Assembly (NCBI RefSeq): GCF_019175385.1
Contig: NC_083339.1
Span: 51,661,596 to 51,725,595 of the forward strand
Direction: 5' to 3'
Length of the DNA: 64,000 nt
From: Lycium barbarum
Taxonomy: Eukaryota > Streptophyta > Magnoliopsida > Solanales > Solanaceae
The number at the start of each line of letters is the position of its first letter. Position 1 is the stretch's first letter. The translations under genes were made by a program, and so were the position numbers. The notes beneath the pieces were generated by a model. The model did not search any database, was not told the DNA's origin, and worked only from the letters and a program-made list of their open reading frames with translations. This document shows, piece after piece, positions 22,155 to 32,423 of the stretch.

Positions 22155-22790
22155 GGCTAGGAAAATGGTCTGTGCAAACGCGCCAGGGAGTGGCGCGAAC
22201 ACGCAAGAGGCACAGGGCCAACACAGCGCGAACGCGCTAAGCAATTTTGAGTCTTGGGTTAGGGATGTAATTTATATTATAAGAGTGTAATAATAATACA
22301 CATATGACATTTGGAGACTGTATGGTGTAAATCAGTTAGTACGTTACTTGATGAATAGCCCTCGTAACCGTAAGTTAAGGTGAGGCCCATATGCTGGGGT
22401 TTTATAAAGGACATATGAAGAGATATGTGATTAGTACATGGGAAGTTGAGCAATTCTCAAGAAGGACCCTTAAGCCAAATATGGGCATTAGCCCTCCAAA
22501 AGGATGATTTAAGGATACATTTTCGGATGATTTGACTTGAAGAGGCTAAAACGCCATTATACGTTTGGAATTTTGAAACACACAAAAATTGAAAGTTGTA
22601 GATAATTGAATTATCTTTCCAACCATAGGTCGTGGGCCCTCATACCATATCGGAATCAAGAGTTATGACCTTTTTACTGAACAAACGCGCAGGCAAAGAA
22701 TTAAGCCTGCGCGAACGCGCCCAAAGGGGGCGCGATTGCGCTGAACGAATTTTAAGTCGGTCCAGGCAGAACCTGGGCCATTATAAAAAG
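22155..22790 (+). promoter_or_regulatory. LTR promoter region with GCGAACGCGC cassettes
   Basis: AACGCGCC, GGCGCGAACACGC and GCGCGAACGCGC at 22178-22238, then a second group (AACGCGCAGG, CTGCGCGAACGCGCCC, GGGCGCGATTGCGC) at 22683-22742. TTATAAAAAGG (22781-22791) about 40 bp after the second group is a good TATA box. Confidence 0.7.
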
Positions 22791-23933
22791 GGGTTACCCC
22801 TTTATTTTCCTCATCCAACACGCCTAATACTCTCCAAAATTCTGGAGAGTTCTCCCCAACTCCCCAAGCCAAATTTTAAGCCTAAACCAGGTATAATTCC
22901 TGAATTCCGGTCAAGACAGCGTATAGTTGTGATTACAAAAATCGTGTAGCGATGTGTTTGGCTCAGTTCAAGGTGGAAAAGTGAAGATACAACAATATTA
23001 TTGGGAGAGAGGTAAGAATCTCTTATTATTAATGTTAATTTTGATTTATTTACGGAGATAGAACTATCAAATAGCCATATAGTAGTTTTGTTGGTGGAAA
23101 TATTGGATAAACCCCATATAAGATATTTATGGATTATTTTGGTACTGAGAATATTATGATTGATGGTGGTATTGTTGTTGTTGTTGTTGGTTGTTGAATT
23201 ATGAATTCGGGTTAGGCATATAAACATGAGAGATGTTGCCCGAATTTCGACAGATTTTAAGAAGGTTTAATTTGAAGGTTTAGGATAAGTATATAACAGC
23301 GAGCCTAACCATAGTATGAATGGTCTTATAGGTAGATTGCGAGACTGGAAATAGGCGGAAAAGCCACAACGTGAAATTTCAGGTATGTTAAGGTTCGACC
23401 CTTTCTTTCAAAGGCATGATTCCTATGTTTGATTCCATAAATGTTTCCATAACCTCCCTGTTTCTAAAAGTTAGAAGTTCATGATTCAAGGCATGACTCC
23501 TTTTCTAATAATCCATAAATGTTTTCCGAAATGTCCGTATTTTTCATGGTTTCCAAAATGTCCGTATTTTTCCAAACCAGAGATTTATGATTTTGTATGC
23601 TCTTATGACAACAATGATGGACATGTTTTTATCATGTTGACGATGATGCCAAAGATGAGAATACTTCTATGATGATTATGATGAGAATTATTTCACGTTT
23701 AAAAGTCTCAAGTTGTGAAGTCAATGATGATATGAGAACATTGAGCTATTCTCTTGATTTCTTCGATTTTATTCATTGTTGTTGATCTCACCTTACAATA
23801 ATTGTCCCTTCAAGGTGAGATAGAGCGATGATGATTATTCCATAATATAATCGAAGGTTACCGACCTTACGTCACTCTGATATAGTCATAGCGTTCTTTG
23901 GGCTCTCATGCATTCTACTTATGTCATAATATA

Positions 23934-23936
<3 letters not shown>

Positions 23937-23996
<60 letters not shown>
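23937..23996. repeat. (AT)n microsatellite in LTR
   Basis: About 60 bp of AT dinucleotides immediately before the hairpin minisatellite units. Confidence 0.97.
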
Positions 23997-24004
<8 letters not shown>

Positions 24005-24084
24005 ATATGGGGTTATGGGAAAAGGGCGAGGCGTTATAGACGCATAGCCACCTGATCAGTTGGGGTATTATGATATCGTCCCGG

Positions 24085-24175
24085 ACGCGGGATGCCACGA
24101 GGGGCCGTTCGTTCCTCGGCACTGTTATATATATTTATGGATCGAGCTGCACGTTCCGCAGCAATTCTATTTTAT
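24085..24175 (+). repeat. Hairpin minisatellite, two units
   Basis: GGCCG...TCGGC-type unit (24103-24120) and a GCTGC-ACGTTCC-GCAGC unit (24147-24163). Same motif family as the nine-unit array at 47479-47840 in a different LTR family. Confidence 0.75.
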
Positions 24176-24318
24176 GTATACATGTATGAGAAATGTTTTT
24201 CAAAGAAAGCTAAGCATGCATGGTATCCGCCCTGAGAGGCATCTAGATGCACACGTTATTCCCCTATCTCATGTTATGTTCCATATGTCTTATTATATTA
24301 CTGTTCATGCCTTACATA

Positions 24319-24380
24319 CTCGGTACATTACTCATACTGACGTCCTTTCTTGTGGACGTTGTGTTCATGCCCACAGGTAG
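24319..24380 (+). promoter_or_regulatory. LTR twin stem-loop core, copy 4
   Basis: Weak first stem (CGGTAC...ATACTG), then ACGTCC-TTTCTTGT-GGACGT, then GTTCATGCCCACAGGT. Confidence 0.65.
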
Positions 24381-24616
24381 ATGGGGAAATGGTACAGATC
24401 CCTAGGAGCCTTGTCAACAGCTTTGTAGAAGCACTCCACTACTCCGGAGTTTCCTCTTATCGGTATATTCTTTTGTGTACATATTTGGGGCATGGCGAGG
24501 TCCTGTCCCGTCCTGATGTATCCTAGTTAGAGATTCGTAGATACATATGTGTGGGTAGCAGATGTCTCATGACACCTTAGTATATATTTTTGTATATCAT
24601 TTCTGACACCTCGAGA

Positions 24617-24618
<2 letters not shown>

Positions 24619-24679
<61 letters not shown>
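24619..24679. repeat. (AT)n microsatellite in LTR
   Basis: About 61 bp of AT dinucleotides near the LTR 3' end. Confidence 0.97.
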
Positions 24680-24684
<5 letters not shown>

Positions 24685-24837
24685 GCTTTGTGAAGATATT
24701 TAGTGACCATTTCACCGCAAGTATGTTGGGAATTATGTTTGCACAAGTTGAGTGATAGATAGTATGATAAAAGCTGCTCGATAGCTAGTACCGGGTACCC
24801 GGCATGGCCCTCTTGTTGGGTCGTGACAGGACGAACT

Positions 24838-24849
24838 GCTCTGATACCA
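24838..24849 (-). other. Primer binding site, initiator Met tRNA
   Basis: GCTCTGATACCA (TGGTATCAGAGC on the minus strand), 4 nt from the LTR at 24854. Separated from its leader by the + strand insertion. Confidence 0.95.
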
Positions 24850-24853
24850 CTTT

Positions 24854-26356
24854 TGTCACGACCCAAACAGATGAGCCATGACTAGTGCCCGAGCTGGACA
24901 CTCGTATACGAACCTGCTAAATATAATCTGGAAATTTGAAAAAGCATGATGTAGACTCATAATGTCATATATCAGAATGAACCTGTCCCCTGAGGAGTCA
25001 CAGGTAGCTAAGACATAACAAAATATGCAAGCCGACAAGGCTGCAACTATATACGGGAATATAAAAAACGAACTATGTCGATATAGCTGACCAAAACATA
25101 TATACAACCCACACATGTCTACAGACCTCTAAGAGTATAACAGTGAAATACCACGGGACAGAGCCCCGCCGTACCCCTGGATATGCATAAGTCTATATCA
25201 AAGGATCTGTACCAAAATGACTCAAGCTCCAGAACAATGGAGCTCTCCAAGAAGTTGAGCAGAACACTTAGTATTAGGGGCAATCATGTACAAAATGAAT
25301 CATCATTTGGAATTCAAGAGAATAAATAGGAAGACCTAACACTTGGGGGACCAAAGACAACTATCATGTCAAGTACTACTGAGAACTAGAGTTCATTGGA
25401 GTCACATGTGTTTGTCACTTGTTCATGTTATGTAATTCATGCCAAAGAAGGAAGAAGGGATAGTTTTACATACCTTGAAGCTTATCTATTCGCCCAACTT
25501 CTACTTTTCAAACTCACAAATCTACAATCAAGGGAATTCATACTATTGTTAGGCTCGTTATCAAGTGCTTATCTTTAGCCTTTAAATTAACTCTTTCTAG
25601 AATCTGCCGAAATTTCGGCAGCATCTCCCCTGTTTATATCCCTAGCCCGAAATCACAATTCCAACAACTAACAACAACAACCACAATACTGTCATGAACA
25701 ACATTACCATCAATGTCTAAATACTCCATAAGACATCGTATATGATGTTTATCCGATTTTTCAACCAACTACTTCATTATACGACCATTTAATCGCTCTA
25801 TTTCCGTAAATAAACCTAAAGCAATATCAATAGGGAGAGATTCATACCTTATTCTTACTAAAATAGCAATATCCTCAATATTCACTTCGAATCCAAGCCA
25901 AAATCCACCGCCACACGATCCTATAGTCACCGTTATACGCCACCCGATCCTTAATTTGTTGAAATCACTCAAATCCCTCAACTTTTTGTGAAACAAATGC
26001 CCTTATGTGTTGCAGAGCTCTAGGATCTGTTTTTGGAGTGAAAAAAAAAGGTTTTGGTCCTTATATAGGTGGGTAAAATCGGTGAAAATCGACTCAATAA
26101 TTGACCTTCGCGAACGCGATGGTCTGGAATTTCCATGGCCATCGCGAACGCGAGGCCATCTCGCTAACGCGAAGGACAATTCTGCCCAGTTCGCCTAATT
26201 TTTCATCTTCCGCCCATTTGACCTCTAATCCTTCCAATACTTCTCATACATGATCGTAGACCCTTATAACCATAAAATAGGCACATATCACTCCAGTGTT
26301 CACAATTAAGTAGTTTACACCTAAGGAACTCAACGTCCAAACTACGAGGTGTAACA
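24854..26356 (-). repeat. LTR (5' side of composite element)
   Basis: TGTCACGACC at 24854 to GGTGTAACA at 26356, 1503 bp. Homologous to 14041-16182 but missing the ~670-bp middle with the stem-loop core. Followed directly by a polypurine tract, so it also serves as the 3' LTR of a second interior to the right. Confidence 0.9.
26101..26178 (-). promoter_or_regulatory. GCGAACGCGA cassette
   Basis: Copy of the cassette at 15941-16010, again about 40 bp from CCTATATAAGG on the minus strand (about 26059-26069). Confidence 0.7.
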
Positions 26357-26392
26357 TCCTCCCCCCTTTAGAAACATACGTCCTCGAATGTT
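26357..26392 (-). other. Polypurine tract and adjacent hairpin (one mismatch)
   Basis: TCCTCCCCCCTTTAG, then AACATACG-TCCT-CGAATGTT at 26373-26392, differing from the other copies by one base in the stem. Confidence 0.82.
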
Positions 26393-26567
26393 AAATTGTT
26401 AGGAATTCTACATATATTTTTCCAGAGTTCCCTCTGTTAATATATCAATCCAACCTGTACACAGCAAACCAAGATGATGTCACACACAGGGCCACATGCA
26501 AATATATTCGACAATATGGACTCACACGACCAATTATAATAGCTATAAGTAAGTCCAAACCTGGGGG

Positions 26568-26629
26568 TTATGATGTCTGAACCTGGGCCTCCTGGGAAAA
26601 CGGGAACAAGTGCGGGTACTTAGTCTTCA
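26568..26629 (-). pseudogene. Pol C-terminal remnant
   Basis: The last ~20 codons of a pol tail like 16394-16555 (KYPHLF, SQEAQVQTS, stop at 26568-26570), cut at 26629 by an LTR. 26393-26567 is the matching 3' untranslated region, with no gene. Confidence 0.75.
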
Positions 26630-27034
26630 TGTCACACCCCAATCCTGATACGGCATGACGGGCACCCGACTCTCATTAGAGTCGAGCGAACCCTCAGACA
26701 TTTGCTCTATCAAAACCTGTCATTTCAAAAACTTTTAAGAACATAAACTTTTCCAAATAGAAATCATCTAAAATACATACTCATTTAAAGTACACAAATG
26801 ACTCAACTGACATCACTCTGTCAACTTCTCGACAAACATACCACAGGACACTGTCTGCAGAAGTCTCTAAGAAGTAAACTGAACACTATGAGTCAGGACA
26901 GGGCCCTAACATACCTATAATCATATATATCTATACATGACTCAGCACAGCTCCAGAATGAGGTGGAACTTGCCAATCCCAGCTGACGTCCAAGCATCCT
27001 AGATATACACTTAACCTGCCAAATAATCTGGGGC

Positions 27035-27096
27035 TGCGGGCATGAACGCAATGTCCCTAGGAAAAAGGACGTCAGTACGGACAATGTACTGAGTAT
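27035..27096 (-). promoter_or_regulatory. LTR twin stem-loop core, copy 5
   Basis: GTCC...GGAC stem and CAGTAC-GGACAAT-GTACTG stem, in the first tandem copy. Confidence 0.7.
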
Positions 27097-27578
27097 GTGA
27101 GGTAGTAACAAGTCATAATCATAATTTGACTTAGGAGAGAAGAAATCACAATCTAACTCAACACCTGCAGCCTTCACTGGAAGAAATATAAATATGCACA
27201 CGAAGTCTCAACACAATCTTTAAGTAAATAATGCAATCCAACACACATGCCGCTTCCGACATGTTAACAGAATGATCCCTTCGGACTGCCGCTTCTGGCT
27301 ATCTCACAATAGTCCCTTCGGAAGGCCGCTTCCGGCATAGTAATGATGGCCCCATATCACTCTGTCGACATCTTGACAAACATACCACAGGACACTGTCT
27401 GCAGAACTCTCTAAGAAGTAAACTGAACACTATAAGTCAGGACAGGGCCCTGACATACCTATAATCATACATATCTATATATGACTCAGCACAGCTCCAG
27501 AATGAAGTGGAACTTTCCAATCTCAGCTGATATCCAAGCATCCTAGATATACACTTAACCTGCCAAACAATCTGGGGC

Positions 27579-27638
27579 TGCAGGCATGAACGCAGCGTTC
27601 CCACGCAAAAGGACGCCAGTACGGATAATGTACTGAGT
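27579..27638 (-). promoter_or_regulatory. LTR twin stem-loop core, copy 6
   Basis: GCGTTCC...GGACGC (one G-U pair) and CAGTAC-GGATAAT-GTACTG, in the second tandem copy. Its stem changes relative to copy 5 keep most pairing. Confidence 0.7.
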
Positions 27639-27900
27639 ATGTAAGATGGTAACAAGTCATAATCATAATTTGACTTAGGAGAGAAGAAATCACAATCTAA
27701 CTCAACACCTGCAGCCTTCACTGGAAGAAATATAAATATGCACACGAAGTCTCAACACAATCTTTAAGTAAATAATGCAATCCAACACACATGCCGCTTC
27801 CGACATGTTAACAGAATGGTCCCTTCAGACTGTCGCTTCCGGCTAGTATCACAATAGTCCCTTCGGACGGTCGCTTCCGGCATAATAATGATGGCCCCTA

Positions 27901-28912
27901 TGTATAATGAATTTATGGGTCGAGAAATTGGATCAAACATCGTGTGAGGTGTTTATGGAATATTTTGGTGTTGATAATATTGTTGTTGATGTTGGTATTG
28001 TTGGTTGCTGAATTGAGGTTTTAGGCTAGGCATATAAACAGAGGAGATGATGCCAAAATTTCGGCAGATTCTAGAAAGATTTATTTGGAGGCTTAGGATG
28101 AGTATATAACAACGAGCCTAACAATAGTATGAATGGTTTTATATGTAGATTACGAGACTATGAATGATCTTATGTAGATTGCAAGGCAAGAAGTAAGTTG
28201 GAAAGTGAAATGTAAGCTTCCAGGTATGTAAGCCAAACCTTTCTTCCTTTGGCATGATCCTTGTTGCTATTCATTCTATATGTACCCCATATGATTCCAT
28301 TCTTAGACAAGTAAGGTCTAAATGCTTCTTGTGATGGCTTATTGATATTGTACTCCTACTGTGTTCCAAAGGGAACACCCATAAGGTGCCACGTTGAGTT
28401 GTGTATATGGTTCTGCTAACGATTTCAAGGAAATGAGTTTTATACTAAAGGAAACATAAAGTTTGATTTTCAAAACCGCTCCGAAGGGGGTGCGATATTT
28501 TACTACTTCATTTCATTTACGATTTATATTTACATTCCATAGTATTATCCCTTTGTATTGACAAGATCATTTATTCTTTAGGTAAGGCAATAAGATGAAA
28601 TTGAGTAGAATATAGGTAGTAAGAATTTCATAACAATTCTACCCTCAAACCTGGAAGTATGTCCTCTTGAGTCTAGTGATATACAAATTTGATAACTTTT
28701 ATGAAAGACTAAGGCTAATAACTGGACTGTGATGAATGGATTAGTGACTTATGGTATGATTGAAATTGATATTTGTCGATTGAGTATGTGTTGACATGAT
28801 TGTGATATTATGAAGCCGGAAGCGGCTACCCGAAGGGGCCATCATTATTAAGCCGGAAGCGGCATCCCGAAGAGGCCATCATTATGAAGCCAGAAGCGGC
28901 TGTGTCACGACC
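27901..28912 (+). repeat. Opposite-facing LTR fragment
   Basis: + strand LTR sequence (ATTTCGGCAGATTCTAG, GCTTAGGATGAGTATATAAC) whose inverse is seen in 25560-25700. It ends in three GCCGGAAGCGGC units (about 28814-28910). With 26630-27900 it forms a head-to-head pair meeting in the same minisatellite type. No gene. Confidence 0.75.
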
Positions 28913-29373
28913 CAGCCCCGTAGGCCGTGACTAGTGCCCGAGCTGGACACCCATATGTACCTGTCAACATAATTGGATTGATACTATAGATCCTCAGTCA
29001 ATCACAACATAATGACGTACGCAAGCCGACGAGGCTGCCACTGTGTATATCATTGTTCTACGCAAGCCAACAAGGCTACCACAACATGACAATATATGCA
29101 AGCCGGCAAGGCTACTACAACGATAGAACATGCATACTGATAATACGCACAACTGATCACGTCTGAACACAACCCACATACATGTCTACAGACCTCTAAG
29201 AGTTTCAACAGTGAAATATGACGGGACAGGGCCCCGTCGTACCCTTAAGCAACATATACATGTATACATCAAAAAGGGTCTGTACCAAAAGCTGAACTCC
29301 GGAACAACGGAGCTCTCCAAGATAGCAGAAAGGGAGTCTTAAGCTGGCGGAACACCGAAACGGGTATCTGCAC

Positions 29374-29431
29374 CTGCGGGCATGAAACGCAGCCCCCCGA
29401 AGAAACGGGGTCAGTACGGAATATGTACTGA
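29374..29431 (-). promoter_or_regulatory. LTR twin stem-loop core, copy 7
   Basis: CCCC...GGGG stem (one base offset by an extra C) and CAGTAC-GGAATAT-GTACTG. Confidence 0.72.
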
Positions 29432-29558
29432 GCATGTAAAGCATGAAATACAGTAAACAGGATCATATCTGAAATGAGGAGTACAGAACACGAATACAAT
29501 ATCCAGAATACCAAAATGCTTGCCTTTGAAACGTAAATCATGCATGTCAATATCATAT

Positions 29559-29701
29559 ATCATACTCAGCCCATTATGGGACGTAGTAACATAATTAGAT
29601 AATCATCCTGTACGTATGTATATATAACATGTCCTGGCCCTATAGTGAGGGACATGGTAAATAAAATCATATCATCATCATGCACACACACACACACACA
29701 C

Positions 29702-29765
<64 letters not shown>

Positions 29766-29970
29766 CGTGTCCCGGCCCTCTAGTGAGGGGCTCGGTGGAT
29801 AAAGTCATCATATGCCATCCTGGCTGCCATCACCGTATCATCATATCATCATGTCATCATATCATCATATACATATACATATAACGTGTCCCGGCCCTCT
29901 AGTGAGGGACTCGGTGAACAATGCAGTGAAGTTGTGCACGAAAACAAATCCTGGCCCGGGACTCAGTGAA
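29559..29970 (-). repeat. CGGCCCTC...ACTCGGTG minisatellite with CA/TA runs
   Basis: Units near 29564, 29631, 29770, 29888 and 29947. The two clearest contain the perfect hairpin CCCTC-TAGT-GAGGG. (CA)n at 29682-29700 and (AT)n at 29709-29764 interrupt the array. Confidence 0.88.
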
Positions 29971-32397
29971 AGACATATTGAGGCACGCACGAACAGAGTA
30001 GTGAGAAACTATATGCAAATTTAAACATTTTCAAAGACACAATGGAATAATCAACACGAGTTATCATTTGAAAATGAAGACAATAGTCGTATCAAATATC
30101 TTTCGAATGTCACTCGGTACCACATCAACATCCTTCGAATGTCATCATAAAGTATATCAAGAGCCTTAGGAATCATAGTCATATGTCAATATAGTATGAA
30201 ACACCTTATAGAAATCCGAACATTAGTTATCATAGAGTTCCCCAGAATAGGAACGGATAGACATCGACTATTATCCAACGTACAGAAAACTAAAAAGGGA
30301 GGCTCAATCACTTGAGAATTGTAACATCAAGAAGTGAATAAGAATCATAAATATCACTCAAAGCTTACGAATGGAATTACCCCAAAGTTCATATCAGTCA
30401 TCACTTAAGTCTAAGACATGCCAAAAGAAGGAATGGACAGCTTTACATACCTCATCGCTTACTCACTCATCCCATGTCTCATTTCTTAAACCTGCAAGTC
30501 TTATATACTTCCTTTTAAATAGCTACCACGGAACCAGTCCGTCCAATTCTCACGTTAACCGTAAATGAGATGGAATTTGTCTGCTCTTCCTCAAGCTTCT
30601 AAGAAACAGGCGGCTTCGACATCTTGGAAATAAACACAACACGTAGATGCATATAGTTTTCATTACTACCTCCACTCAATTTGATAAATATCTTAAATTC
30701 AAGATGGGCTACCTTAAAAGAGTTGATGTACAGTTATTCATCTTCAATGAGAATTGATAAAGTAAAGGTATAAGTTTAAAAGTAATTGTATTGCTATTAC
30801 GTTGAACATGCTTGCTGCTAGTTTAAGGGAATTAACTTTGCAAGTTGAAAACTCAATGAACTATCTTTCCTTTATTTATTGGAATGTGGGGCCCACCCTT
30901 AATAATTATAAATTCTAAAACTAGTTTATGATTGCCACCAAATACGTATATGAAGAATGAATCATTTCAACCTTTATTGAGTGGCTCCCACGCGGAAAGG
31001 GTCCTTTCCCACTTATCCATTTAATTCCTTAGCTAACCCTTTTTAGTCTTCCACTAAATCCAAAAATTTAACAAATTATTCACATCATTAATTTTTTGAT
31101 TACAACTGCAGCCAATCCTATAATATTCCAGCCTACAAAATAATTCATAACAATCACCAAATAGTCCACATGATAACAATAACAATTTATCCGATTTTTC
31201 GTAATTAATTTTGTAGTTTCCGTCTCACAATTTAACTATGATGTAGATGAATTTAAATATATCTAGGAGTGGAGAATTATTACCTTATGTGCCAAGAAAT
31301 ATTCTTCTTCCGTAAAATACCTACTCATGTAGCTGCTACTACAATTGACATTCACGTTGATGCTATATCCATTTGAAATGGTGTTGCTGCTATGTAAATA
31401 AAAGTCACGCTATTGCTCCTCCAAAGATGGAAATATGTACCTTTGTTACTGTATATGTATCGTCATATGTATTTAAAAAAAAAGGCTGTTGTACGGCACA
31501 TTTTTGTTGTGCATATATATTGCTGCATAGCTAAATATTGTTGTTGCACAAGCAAAAATTGGAAAATAGTGTTGTTGCCTATGTACGTCACTGGTTATCT
31601 TCTTAAGGAGCAAAGTATCTGGTTAATTGAAGAAAAGACCTGAAACGTTGCTGCCCACATAGATATTCATTTTAGTTAGATAGGAATTGTTTACCTTATT
31701 GGACCATGGGTCCCACTCTTAAGGATTAACTTTCAAAAGAAGACTTCCCTAAAGATGCCACATAATTGCATGTACAATCTTAGTCACCAGTTGTTGCCAC
31801 CTAGAGAATGTTAGCCACGCATCCCCTTCCCATGAATTTTTATTAAATTCTTTATCTCAATTACAATCCCACATTTAATCAATTACGCACATAATTAATT
31901 CTTCGATGTCAATTCACTTAGACATGGATCACTTTTAACATACTTCATATACTCATTATTACGCTCATATGACATGGCTCTAATCCATAGCCTCATTTGC
32001 CGCACATAAAATCTTATTTCCAGTCATCGTCGTCACACTTTTCCATCTTAAATTGTTTCAGGACTTCATCCCTTGTATATACCAAGATATTCATTTCACG
32101 CTTGAATATGATCAAATTTTCCGGGCTTAAATAAATTTACTCATGTTGGTCGGTCCAATTTCCTAGTCCAAAAATACGGGGTATTATAGCTCGGACCGCA
32201 TTTCCATTCAAATAAATATTGAACCTCGACGAGACTTATTTTCTTAGATTTGTTTAACTTCAAATATTTATAACACACCTGTACCATCACTACAACCACC
32301 CATAAGCTTGGGAGGATAGCCTCGTCTTCGTTACTAATATCATTTAACTCGCACGCTTTCCAACACATGAAAATATGGGATGTAACATCCTTCCCCC

Positions 32398-32423
32398 CTT
32401 TAGAACATTCGTCCTCGAATGTT
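32398..32423 (-). other. Polypurine tract and adjacent hairpin
   Basis: TCCTTCCCCCCTTTAG, then a perfect AACATTCG-TCCT-CGAATGTT at 32404-32423 (the tract and motif share the TTTAGAAC join). Confidence 0.85.

Larger units (their letters stand above)
21032..24828 (+). mobile_element. Deleted + strand Ty3 element with GGACG target-site duplication
   Basis: Flanked by GGACG at 21027-21031 and 24829-24833. Removing insert and one copy restores a leader continuous with the primer site. The right end is an intact 3' LTR ending GGTCGTGACA. The left end begins TGTCACGACC and for about 28 bp is the inverted copy of that same LTR end, then jumps to the C-terminal pol region on the + strand. Both integrated ends are therefore U5 ends. 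There is no 5' LTR, gag or most of pol. Confidence 0.85.
21767..24828 (+). repeat. 3' LTR of the + strand insertion
   Basis: TGTTACACC at 21767 to GTCGTGACA at 24828, 3062 bp. Contains a GC-rich cassette, a TATA box near 22782, a TA microsatellite, two hairpin minisatellite units and a stem-loop core. Confidence 0.93.
14041..26356 (-). mobile_element. Composite minus-strand Ty3 element with nested insertion
   Basis: Homologous LTRs at 14041-16182 and 24854-26356 enclose a polypurine tract and pol tail at the left, and a gag-like ORF, leader and primer site at the right, as expected for one minus-strand element. The middle is not normal: a second LTR end plus polypurine tract (16556-16940), a long non-coding tract with a 5S rRNA-like block, and a + strand insertion at 21032-24828. 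The right LTR is followed by yet another polypurine tract and pol tail, so the order is LTR-interior-LTR-interior. The span may be a recombinant of two or more elements. Confidence 0.6.
26630..27900 (-). repeat. LTR fragment containing a 544-bp tandem duplication
   Basis: Starts TGTCACACCCC at 26630 (left flank CTTCA). It belongs to the LTR type ending GTGTGACA, like 45521-48553. It has no LTR start, ending in the GCCGCTTCCGGC minisatellite at 27900. Confidence 0.8.
26812..27900. repeat. 544-bp tandem duplication
   Basis: Copy 1 about 26812-27355, copy 2 about 27356-27900, nearly identical throughout (both begin TCACTCTGTC and end TAATGATGGCCCC). Matching 102-codon minus-strand frames at 26893 and 27437 are shadows of the duplication, not genes. 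Confidence 0.95.
28913..32397 (-). repeat. 3' LTR of the LARD-like element
   Basis: TGTCACGACC at 28913 to GATGTAACA at 32397. Contains a stem-loop core, the CCCTC-TAGT-GAGGG minisatellite, and CA and TA runs. 30600-32397 is A/T-rich, with no gene. Confidence 0.93.

Noticed and set aside
26893..27745. Duplicated 102-codon gene pair
   Set aside because: Both frames lie in LTR sequence spanning the stem-loop core and mirror the 544-bp duplication.
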